NCBI RefSeq assembly: GCF_030733265.1
Contig: NZ_JASHJI010000022.1
Location: 44,170 to 108,169 of the forward strand
Length of the DNA: 64,000 bases
Direction of reading: 5' to 3'
Source: Roseibium sp. MMSF_3412
GTDB taxonomy: Bacteria; Pseudomonadota; Alphaproteobacteria; Rhizobiales; Stappiaceae
In this document: in pieces, positions 25,927-34,097 of the stretch
Layout: each line of letters opens with the position of its first letter
How positions within the stretch are numbered: the first letter of the stretch is position 1
Position numbers and translations under genes: made by a program
The notes under the pieces: generated by a model
What the model saw: the letters and a program-made list of their open reading frames with translations, nothing else
What the model was told of the DNA's origin: nothing
Databases searched by the model: none

Positions 25927-26685
25927 ATGTTTGACGCAAAATCCTTGCTGGACCAGTTTCTCGGTGGCCAGTCAGGCAATCAGTCCGGCAATCAGTATGG
26001 CGGCCAGGGCGGCGCGCAGCGCGGTGGCGGCTCGGGTGATCTGCTGTCCCAGGGCAAGGATTTTCTGTCTTCTCAAGGCGGCGGTCTGGCGCTCGGCGGT
26101 CTCGCCGGCCTGATGCTCGGCTCGAAATCGGGCCGCAAGATCGGCAAGAAGGCCGTGACCTATGGAGGTCTCGCGCTGGTGGCGGGTCTCGCCTACAAGG
26201 CCTACCAGGGCCACAAGGCCAACCAGCAGAACGCACCGCGTCCGCAATATCCCCAGGACGAGCCGATCCCGCTCGAAGCACCGCGCGGAACGGCCTTCGA
26301 CCCGGCGCAGCAACCGGGCGGAGAGAATGCGTTTGCGGTCGCCTTGTTGACGGCCATGGTCTCCGCGGCCAAGGCCGACGGGCATATCGACCGAGAGGAA
26401 CAGGACCGGATCTTCGCCAAGATCGACGAAGCCGGCCTCGACAGCGAAGCCAAGGCCTTCCTGATGGACGAGTTGAGATCACCGCTCGACCTGGACAAGG
26501 TCGTCGCCAGCGCAACCTGCCCCGAAACGGCGGCAGAAATCTACGCAGCCTCCCGTCTTGCCATTGATCCCGATCACCCGGCCGAACGCGCCTACCTGCA
26601 GATGCTGGCCGCGCGCCTCGGCCTCGAGCAGGGCCTGATCGACGAAATCGAACTGGCCGTGCGCGAAGCCGAAATGGCCGAATAG
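25927..26685 (+). CDS. YebE/DUF533-type protein with TerB-like domain
   Basis: A 252-residue protein of the DUF533 family. A Gly/Gln-rich N-terminus (GGQSGNQSGNQYGGQ) is followed by a Gly-rich hydrophobic stretch at about 55-100 (LALGGLAGLMLGSKSGRKIG, then YGGLALVAGLAYKAYQ), which may be membrane-associated. The C-terminal 130 residues form an all-helical TerB-like domain with AMVSAAKADGHIDREEQDRI. The start at 25927 has GGGAG upstream; the longer frame from 25849 is discarded. The function is unknown; homologues are often linked to the envelope or tellurite resistance. Confidence 0.88.
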   Translation: MFDAKSLLDQFLGGQSGNQSGNQYGGQGGAQRGGGSGDLLSQGKDFLSSQGGGLALGGLAGLMLGSKSGRKIGKKAVTYGGLALVAGLAYKAYQGHKANQQNAPRPQYPQDEPIPLEAPRGTAFDPAQQPGGENAFAVALLTAMVSAAKADGHIDREEQDRIFAKIDEAGLDSEAKAFLMDELRSPLDLDKVVASATCPETAAEIYAASRLAIDPDHPAERAYLQMLAARLGLEQGLIDEIELAVREAEMAE

Positions 26686-26793
26686 CCTTTACGCTATCTT
26701 CAGTCCGGCAGGCAACACGGCCCGAAATCAACGCCCGGGTCATGTCAGGCGAGTACGGCGAAAGGACTGGAGCAACTTGCCGTCCGGCGCCGG

Positions 26794-27897
26794 TCAGTCC
26801 GGCATTGGCCCTGCATAGTGCGACGCCGGGCGGATGAGTTTTCCGGTGTCCTGCTGCTCGATCACATGCGCACACCAGCCGGCCGCCCGGCCGGTGGCGA
26901 AGAGCGGTGTGAACAGCGACCGGTCAATGCCGATCGCGTCCAGAAGGACGGCGGTGTAAAATTCCACGTTGGTTTCCAGGGGCCTGTCCGGCTTTGCTGT
27001 TTTCAGCGCGGCGAGCGCGGCCATTTCGATGTTTTCGGCAAGCTGCACTTTGGGATTGTCCCTGCTCAGTTTCCGCAAACCGTCTTTCAGGACGTCAGCG
27101 CGCGGATCCCGGGTCCGGTAGATCCTGTGGCCGAAACCCATCAGGCGTTCCTTGCGTGCCAGTGCCTGCCTGATCCAGCTCTCCGCATTGCCGGGCTCGC
27201 CGATCGCGTCGATCATGTCCAGAACCGGGCCGGGCGCACCGCCATGCAAGGGGCCGCTCAAGGCACCCATGGCACCCAGAACAGCCTGCTTCATGCTTGC
27301 CTGGGTCGAACCGATCACCCGTGCCGTGAATGTCGACGCGTTGAGACCATGGTCGAGAATGGTGACAAGATAGCGGTCAAGCGCATCTGCGTGCGCACTG
27401 ACGGGGGTCTCGCCGCCAAGCATGCGCAGAATATCTGCCGCTGTCGAAAGCGTGCTGTCCGGCGCGAGCGTTCTCTGACCGGTCGAGATCCGGTGCGAAG
27501 CTGCCAGGAACACGGACAGGGCGCCGACAATCGACACCGCCTCGGGCACGTCCTTTACCGGCTGCAGCGCGGACAGGCCAAGTTGCATGCGCTCGAACAC
27601 GGACAGGGTATCTGCTGCGCTTTCCAGGAGGGGAACGAGGGAAAAGGCGGCAATCCTTGCTTCGCCCAGGGAGATCTTGAGCGTGTGCACGTCGACAGGC
27701 TCGACGTCCTGCCACAGGTGCGAGATGGCCTGTTCGAACGGGACTTTGCCTGCAAGGTCCTCGATCTTCCGTCCGCGCAGGATCAGCGCACCCTTTTGCC
27801 CGTCTACCGCGCTCAGGCGCGTCGTCGCCGCGACAACGCCGTCGAGTCCTGCGGTCGGGTCCTGTTTCATCTGAGCCGGATTTGGCACTTCTGTCAT
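26794..27897 (-). CDS. Citrate synthase-family enzyme
   Basis: A 367-residue citrate/2-methylcitrate synthase homologue, shorter than the housekeeping enzyme. Family motifs include GPLHGGAPGPVLDMI with one catalytic His and GFGHRIYRTRDPRADVL with another. At the third catalytic position the protein has NVEFYTAVLL where most citrate synthases have NVDFYSG. GAAGGAGC precedes the ATG at 27897. It is divergent from a second homologue carrying an N-terminal DNA-binding domain. Citrate and methylcitrate activities cannot be separated from the sequence. Confidence 0.85.
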   Translation of the reverse strand: MTEVPNPAQMKQDPTAGLDGVVAATTRLSAVDGQKGALILRGRKIEDLAGKVPFEQAISHLWQDVEPVDVHTLKISLGEARIAAFSLVPLLESAADTLSVFERMQLGLSALQPVKDVPEAVSIVGALSVFLAASHRISTGQRTLAPDSTLSTAADILRMLGGETPVSAHADALDRYLVTILDHGLNASTFTARVIGSTQASMKQAVLGAMGALSGPLHGGAPGPVLDMIDAIGEPGNAESWIRQALARKERLMGFGHRIYRTRDPRADVLKDGLRKLSRDNPKVQLAENIEMAALAALKTAKPDRPLETNVEFYTAVLLDAIGIDRSLFTPLFATGRAAGWCAHVIEQQDTGKLIRPASHYAGPMPD

Positions 27898-27943
27898 GGT
27901 CAGCTCCTTCTTTGGGTGCGCTCAGATAGATGAAATAAATTGC

Positions 27944-27972
27944 ATTGATCAATGTTGATGATTACAATCAAT
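27944..27972. promoter_or_regulatory. Repeated ATTGAT/ATCAAT half-sites between the two synthase genes
   Basis: ATTGATCAAT (27944-27953) is a perfect palindrome, followed by GTTGAT and ATCAAT at 27967-27972. All four half-sites lie in the 77-bp divergent intergenic region, 47 bp from one start and touching the other. A site for the helix-turn-helix of the neighbouring fusion protein is a reasonable hypothesis. Confidence 0.45.
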
Positions 27973-27974
27973 AC

Positions 27975-29144
27975 ATGAGCACACCCATTTTTCTGTCCGC
28001 CAAGGAAGCGGCAACCGAACTTGGCGTTCAGCCCGCAACGCTTTACGCCTATGTCAGCCGCGGCCTGATTTCCTCCGTTGCCGGGCCGGGCAAGAAGCGG
28101 CGCTACGACGCTGCGGATGTCCGCCGGCTCAAGGGGCGGCGGCAGGTCGAAGACCACACCGGTGCCCGACCCCTGACCGGCGACCCGGTTCTCGAGACCG
28201 AACTCACGCTGATTTCCGAAGTGGGCCCGGTCTACCGTGGCAGGCTGGCGAAGGACCTTGCCGAAACGTCGACGCTGGAAAGCGTTGCAACGCTTTTATG
28301 GGCCTCGCCTGACGATCCGTTCGCTGGCAATATTCCAAAAAGTCCGCCGCCGATGCCCGAGGGGCTCGCGCCGCTCGACCGTCTCATGATGGCGCTGGCG
28401 GCGTGGCCGCTGCAGGACAGGGCCGCATTCACCCTTGCGCCGCGATTGCTTCAGACAAAGGGCGCGGCCCTGCTGCGCTATTGCGTGGCTGCACTGTTGG
28501 ATCAGCAACCGGTGGCGGTTCCGATCCACACGCAGATTGCTGATGCCTTCAACGTGTCGGCGAGCGCGAAAAACGTGATCAGGGCGGCACTGGTTCTGTG
28601 CGCCGATCATGAACTCAACACCAGTGCCTTTGCCGCGCGCTGCGCGGCGTCAACACGCGCACCGCTCCATGCGGCGCTCCTCTCAGGCCTCGGCGCGTTT
28701 GCCGGGCCGCGCCATGGCGCAGCGCCGGACCGGGCGGCCGCCTGGCTGTCTGAGATCCAGTCTGAGACGGACATCGAGCAGGCCCTTGCGGACCGGCTGG
28801 CGCGCGGCGAAACGCTGCCCGGCTTCGGACACTCGGTCTATCAGGACCGCGACCCGCGCGCGGATTGTCTGTTGGACATTCTTTTTCGAACCGAGGCGGA
28901 CAACCCTTTCGTTGCGCGATTGCCGGAGCTGACCACGGCGGCCGACGGTCTGTTCGGTCTGCCGCCGAACATAGATTTCGCCTTGGCGGCCATCCAGCGG
29001 ACCTATGATCTGCCCAAGGACGCGGCCAAGATCATTTTCTGTTCCGCGCGAATCACCGGTTGGATCGCCCATGCGCTGGAGCAATATGCCGCCCATGAAA
29101 AAATCCGCCCGCGTGCGGCGTATGTCGGGGAGCGGCCCGAGTAA
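27975..29144 (+). CDS. Helix-turn-helix / citrate-synthase fusion protein
   Basis: A 389-residue protein with an N-terminal MerR/excisionase-like helix-turn-helix (about residues 5-50: AKEAATELGVQPATLYAYVS, then KKRRYDAADVRRLKGRR) fused to a citrate-synthase domain. The synthase part retains HAALLSGLGAF, GFGHSVYQDRDPRADCL and NIDFALAAI with the catalytic Asp. So it could be an active enzyme, a metabolite-sensing regulator, or both. No clear ribosome-binding site precedes the ATG at 27975 or an in-frame ATG at 27945. It is divergent from the plain synthase gene. Confidence 0.85.
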   Translation: MSTPIFLSAKEAATELGVQPATLYAYVSRGLISSVAGPGKKRRYDAADVRRLKGRRQVEDHTGARPLTGDPVLETELTLISEVGPVYRGRLAKDLAETSTLESVATLLWASPDDPFAGNIPKSPPPMPEGLAPLDRLMMALAAWPLQDRAAFTLAPRLLQTKGAALLRYCVAALLDQQPVAVPIHTQIADAFNVSASAKNVIRAALVLCADHELNTSAFAARCAASTRAPLHAALLSGLGAFAGPRHGAAPDRAAAWLSEIQSETDIEQALADRLARGETLPGFGHSVYQDRDPRADCLLDILFRTEADNPFVARLPELTTAADGLFGLPPNIDFALAAIQRTYDLPKDAAKIIFCSARITGWIAHALEQYAAHEKIRPRAAYVGERPE

Positions 29145-29216
29145 CACGGTCCCGGCCTTGATCTTGCAGGGTCACGAACCCTAACCTCGGATTGGAACAA
29201 GGCTGGGAGAACAGGC

Positions 29217-30110
29217 GTGACAGGTATCGTTGAACATGTCGCCAATGTCATGGTGCCTGTCCTGCTTTGCGTCCTGCTCGGCTATGCGCTGGCCTATTTC
29301 AAGGCACCGTTCGACCGGAAACTCTTTGGCTCGCTTGTCTCCAATGTCGGCTATCCGACCCTGATCCTGTCCCATCTGGCAAAGGAACATATCCAGCTTG
29401 AGACCTTTCTGACCGTGCTTGGTGCGGCTGTCGCCATGATCGTGGTTTTCGGAACGCTGGGATTTGTTGTCCTGAAACTGATGCGTATTTCGATCAGGGC
29501 CTATCTGGCGCCGATGATGCTGTCGAATGTCGGCAATATCGGCCTGCCGGTCGCGACGCTTGCTTTTGGGGCGGAGGGCGGAGCCGTGGCCATCGCCTTC
29601 ATCGTGGTCGTCCTGACGGCGATCTTCACGATCGGCATCGCGATCCCGATGGGGCGGCCGGATTTCAAGGCCCTTGCCCGCCAGCCGGTGATTTACGCGG
29701 TGATCCTGGCGCTTCTGCTGCTGGCGACCGGCTGGAAGATCCCGGGCCCCATCGACCAGAGCCTGGAGATCCTGGGAGGACTTGCCATACCGATCATGCT
29801 GCTCACGCTCGGCCATAGTCTGGAAACACTGAAACTGAACGGCGTGTCGCGCGCGGTCGTCCTGTCGCTGGTCCACGTCGGTATTTCGGCGATCGCGGCC
29901 TTTGCGATCACCCATGTGCTCACGCTCGATGCGAAGATCGAGAGCGTGATCGTGCTTCTGTGCTTCATGCCGCCGTCCGTGGCAACTTACCTGGCGATTT
30001 CGCAGCATCAGCCGGATCACGCCCACGGCGTGGCCGCATTCATCTTCGTGTCCACTTGCCTGACGCTGGTGACGCTGCCGCTTGTCCTGACCTACTGGGC
30101 GACGGGCTGA
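29217..30110 (+). CDS. AEC-family transporter
   Basis: A 297-residue, strongly hydrophobic protein of the auxin efflux carrier (AEC) family with about ten predicted membrane segments. Typical are VMVPVLLCVLLGYALAYF at the N-terminus and SNVGNIGLPVATLAFGAEGG in the middle. GTG at 29217 is the start, with GGGAGAA upstream. Transport of an organic acid or amino acid derivative is possible but not shown. Its 3' end overlaps the convergent acetyltransferase gene by 19 bp. Confidence 0.88.
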   Translation: MTGIVEHVANVMVPVLLCVLLGYALAYFKAPFDRKLFGSLVSNVGYPTLILSHLAKEHIQLETFLTVLGAAVAMIVVFGTLGFVVLKLMRISIRAYLAPMMLSNVGNIGLPVATLAFGAEGGAVAIAFIVVVLTAIFTIGIAIPMGRPDFKALARQPVIYAVILALLLLATGWKIPGPIDQSLEILGGLAIPIMLLTLGHSLETLKLNGVSRAVVLSLVHVGISAIAAFAITHVLTLDAKIESVIVLLCFMPPSVATYLAISQHQPDHAHGVAAFIFVSTCLTLVTLPLVLTYWATG

Positions 30111-30571
30111 AACCTGTAAGCAAAGTGGACGATCCGCTTGTCGCCGCGCTGCTCCTCATGGAGTTCCGTCCAGCCGGCGCGTTTGTACCAGGCCCTGTTT
30201 TCATGCATCAGCACATTGGTGTAGAGGCGAAGTTCATTGAAGCCCTGCTCTCTCGCACGCTTGAGAGCCCAGTGCAACATCTCCCGTCCGAGACCCTCGC
30301 CCTGCCTGTCCGGGTCCACGGCGATGCTTTCGATCAGAAGGTGGTCGCCCTGCGGAACAAGAACAAGGCTCGCGCCAATGCCCGCCGCGCTGCGCATGAC
30401 CCACACGTCGGCACTGCCGATCAGGGCGGCATAATCCGCTGTCATCGGCAACGGCACCGCGTTCATGATCGGTATGAACCTTTCATAGGCCCGCCGGGCA
30501 AGCTCCGTCAGAGCGGTTGCGTCCTCCGGTCTTGCCTGTTCCGGATCTTTGCCGCTGGCGTCCCGGCTCAT
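30092..30571 (-). CDS. GNAT-family N-acetyltransferase
   Basis: A 159-residue acetyltransferase with the acetyl-CoA loop in IAVDPDRQGEGLGREMLHWA and the ending NRAWYKRAGW. It begins five bases after the PEP-mutase-family gene on the same strand, so the two are probably co-transcribed, and its end overlaps the AEC transporter gene. The substrate is unknown. Confidence 0.9.
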   Translation of the reverse strand: MSRDASGKDPEQARPEDATALTELARRAYERFIPIMNAVPLPMTADYAALIGSADVWVMRSAAGIGASLVLVPQGDHLLIESIAVDPDRQGEGLGREMLHWALKRAREQGFNELRLYTNVLMHENRAWYKRAGWTELHEEQRGDKRIVHFAYRFQPVAQ

Positions 30572-30576
30572 CCCGT

Positions 30577-31410
30577 TCAGGGCCGGGCCTTCATGAACGA
30601 TTCAAAATCGCTCATGCCTTGTGCCCGGTCGAAACACCCGAAGGCGCCGCCGTCTTTCATGTCCTCGGCTGCGGCAACAAAAGCGCCAAGGGCGATCCGC
30701 GCCAGTCCTGCGCCGATCGACACCCGGGCGACGCCCATATCCGCAAGTTCCTTCCGGGTCAGGTGAAAGTTCTTGCGCCCCGCAAGGATGTTGACCGGCC
30801 TGTCGACGGCCGCAAGCACGGTGGTAATCTGGTCCTTGTCCTTCAATTGCGGCGCATAGAGGCAGTCCGCGCCTGCCTCCGCAAAGGCGTTGAGGCGCTT
30901 GATTGTTTCATCAAGCTCAAAAGCGGTCTTGACCGGGCCTTCGCTGCGCGCGGTCAGCACGAAATCGGGTGCGGCACTCATTTTCGCATCGACCGCGGCT
31001 TTGATCCGGTCGACGGCCTGATCTAGCGGATAGTACGGGTCCTGCGGATCGGTGGTGTAATCCTCGATCGAACAACCCGCCAGTCCGGCTTCGATGGCGC
31101 CCCTGATCGTCTCGGCAACGTCCTCGGGGCTGTGCCCGAACCCGTTTTCAAGGTCACCGTTCACCGGCAGGCTGGTGGCGCTGACGATATCGGCGGCGTG
31201 GGCGAGCGCATCGTCGCGGGTGATGTGGCCTTCGGCATCGCGCACGCCCTTGGTCCAGGCGAAACCCGCGCTTGAGGTCGCCATCGCGTCGAACCGCATT
31301 CCATCGAGAATGCGGGCAGACCCGACGTCAAAGGGATTGGGCATCAGGAACGCCCGCCCTTTTTCGTGTAGGGCCTTGAAAGCGGCGCAACGGTCGGCGG
31401 CGGTCTGCAT
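30577..31410 (-). CDS. Isocitrate lyase / PEP mutase superfamily enzyme
   Basis: A 277-residue TIM-barrel protein of the isocitrate lyase/PEP mutase superfamily, close to oxaloacetate decarboxylases and related lyases. Signature segments are MPNPFDVGSARILDGMRFDA, ATSSAGFAWTKG, LPVNGDLENGFG and GCSIEDYT. The KKCGH catalytic motif of isocitrate lyase itself is absent. The substrate is unknown. It is followed at five bases by an acetyltransferase gene. Confidence 0.88.
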   Translation of the reverse strand: MQTAADRCAAFKALHEKGRAFLMPNPFDVGSARILDGMRFDAMATSSAGFAWTKGVRDAEGHITRDDALAHAADIVSATSLPVNGDLENGFGHSPEDVAETIRGAIEAGLAGCSIEDYTTDPQDPYYPLDQAVDRIKAAVDAKMSAAPDFVLTARSEGPVKTAFELDETIKRLNAFAEAGADCLYAPQLKDKDQITTVLAAVDRPVNILAGRKNFHLTRKELADMGVARVSIGAGLARIALGAFVAAAEDMKDGGAFGCFDRAQGMSDFESFMKARP

Positions 31411-31585
31411 GGCGCAATTCTCCCTTTGGTTGTTGAAATCGGATTTGTCATCCCAAGTTTAGCACGAGATGCCGTCTCGGGACCGGACGCTTCCAAAACA
31501 TGTGCCTGGATGCCAGCACCAGTTTACCCAAAAAGAAGGAACCGGTTTGACGGACGAGGCCAACCTCAAAGGAAAAGAAAAAGCT

Positions 31586-32050
31586 CTAGCCGTCTGCCCG
31601 GGTCACCTTCGCCGCGAAACAACCCCGCTTTGCGAAATGAAGGTGCAGGTAATCCACGTCCGGGTTGCTGAAAAAATTGGATATCAGCCCGGCAACCTCG
31701 TGTCCGTCGATGACATCGGCATCGATGATTTCATGCGCCGCGTTGAACGCGCGAACCGACAGCAGCCGGCTGGAAATGGATGCGGGCACAGCATCAGGTG
31801 CCGGATGGTTCTCCAGTGCGCCGTCGCCGACATAGATCGCATGGCGCGACCGATAAGGTGACTTGCCCGGTTGATGCTCGAAATTCAAAAGGAAAACGCG
31901 TTGACCTTCGGCAAGGTCAGTCAGCGACACCCGGCAAGGCGCACCGCCATCGGAAACATGAACCTGAACGTTCTGCCGTGCGAGGTCTTCATCACTAAGC
32001 CCGTAGAGATGGGAAAACGCATTTTCGGGAAGGGGATTGATCTGAAACAT
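31586..32050 (-). CDS. DUF1203 domain protein
   Basis: A 154-residue protein fitting DUF1203: DGGAPCRVSLTDLAEGQRVF, LLNFEHQPGKSPYRSRHAIYV, and the C-terminal YLHLHFAKRGCFAAKV. The ATG at 32050 has GAGGAGG upstream, so the open frame to 32161 is not used. The function is not known. It lies downstream of a polytopic membrane protein gene (73 bp apart), same strand. An adjacent 175-bp gap to the left has no supportable gene. Confidence 0.82.
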   Translation of the reverse strand: MFQINPLPENAFSHLYGLSDEDLARQNVQVHVSDGGAPCRVSLTDLAEGQRVFLLNFEHQPGKSPYRSRHAIYVGDGALENHPAPDAVPASISSRLLSVRAFNAAHEIIDADVIDGHEVAGLISNFFSNPDVDYLHLHFAKRGCFAAKVTRADG

Positions 32051-32123
32051 GGAAAGCCTCCTCAGTGGATCTGAGGCGACCTTATGGACGGCACGCGCGC
32101 GCGGCGACCCGATTTGCGAGCCG

Positions 32124-33293
32124 TTATTGCGCGGCCGTCTGCTGCCGGTGCCAGCCGACAAGCAGGATCATGCCAATGATCACGAGATAGGGCAGATGAA
32201 AGCGCGTTTCATAATGCGGGAAAACGACGTACTTGGCACAGATCGAGGTGAAGGCCGCATAGAGCAGCACCCTTGATCTGAGATTCAGACGATCGGCAGA
32301 AATGCCCTTTGCAAAAAAGACGACCAGCCCGAACAGGACGGCAATCCAGGTAAAGCCCATGACTGCCCTGACCGTCGACCGGACGAGCATTTCGACATAG
32401 GCCGTGATGGAAAAGGGCGGATCGAAATCCTTCAGCGTCGGCACGTACTCGATATGCGTGAACCACATATGCACCCACCAGCCGGGGTGATCCGCACCGC
32501 GCGTCAGCCAGACATAAATCCCGAGACACGCTGCAAAGCAGGCCGACATTGCCCAACGTCCAGGCCCGTAGACAGCCGCGAACACGAAGAACACGCCGAC
32601 AAAGGCAAGGTGATCCGGTCTCACCAGAAAAGCGCAGACAAGCGCGAGTGCGGCGGGCACATCCCATTTTTCCAAAAACAAGAAAGCAGCCAGCAACAGG
32701 AAGAAGGTGGCGTAAAGATCCGGCGAAACGAGCTGTGCCGCATAGCCGAAGCTGCACAGCATGAGAAACGCAGCTGCGACGGGCCCGTAGCTGAGTGTCC
32801 CTGTCCTGCCGAGCCAGACCAGCAAGACCGCGCCGACGGCAAAAACGGACAGGAGTGATATCAGCCGGAATGCCTCGACGGTGCCGGCAACGCCCGACAG
32901 CAGGCGCGCGGTTTCGACATAAAGCACCTTGAGACGGTAGAAGCCGAGCATCGTCTGGAAGGCGTCCGCATCCTTCGCCTGATGGATGCGGTAGGGCCGG
33001 TCTTCCGTCAGCGTGACATATTCACCCTCGCTGACATTCGCTTTCACAAGAGCATAGGTCTTTGTATGCAGGTCGGCCGCATCGGCGGTTTCGGGCTCGA
33101 TCGCGGTGGCCGTATAGGCCAGCATGTCCCAGTTCGAAACCGGAAACACCTGCACCACTGCTGCCGTCATCAGGATAAACAGGCACAGTACCGCCGCACC
33201 GATCCAGCTTCGCAAGGGCGCATAGATGCGGCTTGCGATGCCGAAAACGGCCAGGAAAACGCCTTCCAGACTGCGTTGAGCAATGTTGGACAT
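32124..33293 (-). CDS. Polytopic membrane protein, GT-C-like
   Basis: A 389-residue inner-membrane protein with about nine predicted transmembrane segments, for example IGAAVLCLFILMTAAVVQVF near the start and YLVIIGMILLVGWHRQQ at the end. A soluble loop of about 90 residues after the first segment contains AYTATAIEPETADAADLH. The layout resembles GT-C membrane glycosyltransferases or EpsG-like proteins, but no catalytic motif is clear, so the function is unknown. The start at 33293 is chosen over the open frame from 33446 since the upstream extension is polar and unlike the rest. Confidence 0.8.
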   Translation of the reverse strand: MSNIAQRSLEGVFLAVFGIASRIYAPLRSWIGAAVLCLFILMTAAVVQVFPVSNWDMLAYTATAIEPETADAADLHTKTYALVKANVSEGEYVTLTEDRPYRIHQAKDADAFQTMLGFYRLKVLYVETARLLSGVAGTVEAFRLISLLSVFAVGAVLLVWLGRTGTLSYGPVAAAFLMLCSFGYAAQLVSPDLYATFFLLLAAFLFLEKWDVPAALALVCAFLVRPDHLAFVGVFFVFAAVYGPGRWAMSACFAACLGIYVWLTRGADHPGWWVHMWFTHIEYVPTLKDFDPPFSITAYVEMLVRSTVRAVMGFTWIAVLFGLVVFFAKGISADRLNLRSRVLLYAAFTSICAKYVVFPHYETRFHLPYLVIIGMILLVGWHRQQTAAQ

Positions 33294-33360
33294 AAATCGA
33301 GCCTCGCGTGCAGTACCGTCTCCTTTGTCGCAAGGTCTCGTAAGAATTACGTAAACAGCC

Positions 33361-33768
33361 TCAGCGGCCGCGCCGGGCCATGCCGAGCGAGGAGGGTGCG
33401 GTTTCGCGGAAACCGAACTTTTCATAGAGCCGGTTTGCCGGCACATCCGCGATCAGGCTTACATAGATCGATGGGGGCAACTCCGTCTCGATATGCTCGA
33501 CCAGCGCCGCCATGATTTTCTGTCCGAGCCCCTGCCCCTGATAATCCGGATGCACGACGATGTCGGTTACCTGAACGAACAGGCCGCCGTCTCCGACAAG
33601 CCGTCCCATGCCGACCGGTGTCTCACCGTCGTAAAGCATGACGGAATAAAGACTGTTTTTCAGGCCGATCCCGGCGGCCTCGCGATCGTAGCGACTGAGC
33701 CCGCCGGCCGCCCGCAGGCTCAGGTAGGTTTCCGGGTCCGGGGTCGTCGTGATCACGCTGATTGTCAT
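33361..33768 (-). CDS. GNAT-family N-acetyltransferase
   Basis: A 135-residue small acetyltransferase. The acetyl-CoA loop lies in IVVHPDYQGQGLGQKIMAAL (about residues 70-89), and NRLYEKFGFRE is the typical C-terminal signature. The ATG at 33768 is preferred to a TTG seven codons earlier. It heads a leftward series with the membrane protein and DUF1203 genes. Confidence 0.88.
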   Translation of the reverse strand: MTISVITTTPDPETYLSLRAAGGLSRYDREAAGIGLKNSLYSVMLYDGETPVGMGRLVGDGGLFVQVTDIVVHPDYQGQGLGQKIMAALVEHIETELPPSIYVSLIADVPANRLYEKFGFRETAPSSLGMARRGR

Positions 33769-33874
33769 TTCGGTTCCAGGTTCCTTCAATCCTTTGTCCT
33801 GCTGCCTTTCAGGGTGTCTTCATCTCTAGTCGGTCGCGAATTTGTTCGCCAGTGGGACCTTATTCATCCAGCGG

Positions 33875-33950
33875 CTAGTCACCTGAATCTGAAGTTCGTC
33901 TCGTTTTACAGCTCGCTCCGAACGAACTTCAGATTCAATAAGGTGACTAG
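33875..33950. repeat. Palindromic repeat, family 3, copy A
   Basis: CTAGTCACC at 33875 and GGTGACTAG at 33942-33950 bound a hairpin with arms TGAATCTGAAGTTCGT and its complement, with a four-base insertion in the right arm. It lies in the 329-bp gene-free gap before the GMC oxidoreductase gene. Confidence 0.8.
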
Positions 33951-33966
33951 CAAGTCTATGTTTCTG

Positions 33967-34038
33967 GTGCGGTTTACGAATTTGAAATTCGCTTTGGAAG
34001 TCGCTGAAACAATGAGGCGTATTTCAAATTCACCGCAC
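33967..34038. repeat. Palindromic repeat, family 3, copy B
   Basis: GTGCGGT...GAATTTGAAATTCGC pairs with GCGTATTTCAAATTCACCGCAC over 72 bp. The core TGAATTTGAA is shared with copies A and C. It starts 16 bp after copy A and ends 59 bp before the GMC gene. Confidence 0.75.
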
Positions 34039-34097
34039 AAGCTTGACCGGGCACCGCTGCTCGTGTCTCCATCCGGAAAACGGATATTGGAGGAATG

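Noticed and set aside
31426..31671. Short open frames between the PEP-mutase-family and DUF1203 genes
   Set aside because: The composition is Arg/Pro/Ser-rich and overlaps the DUF1203 coding strand in antisense; no gene-like features.
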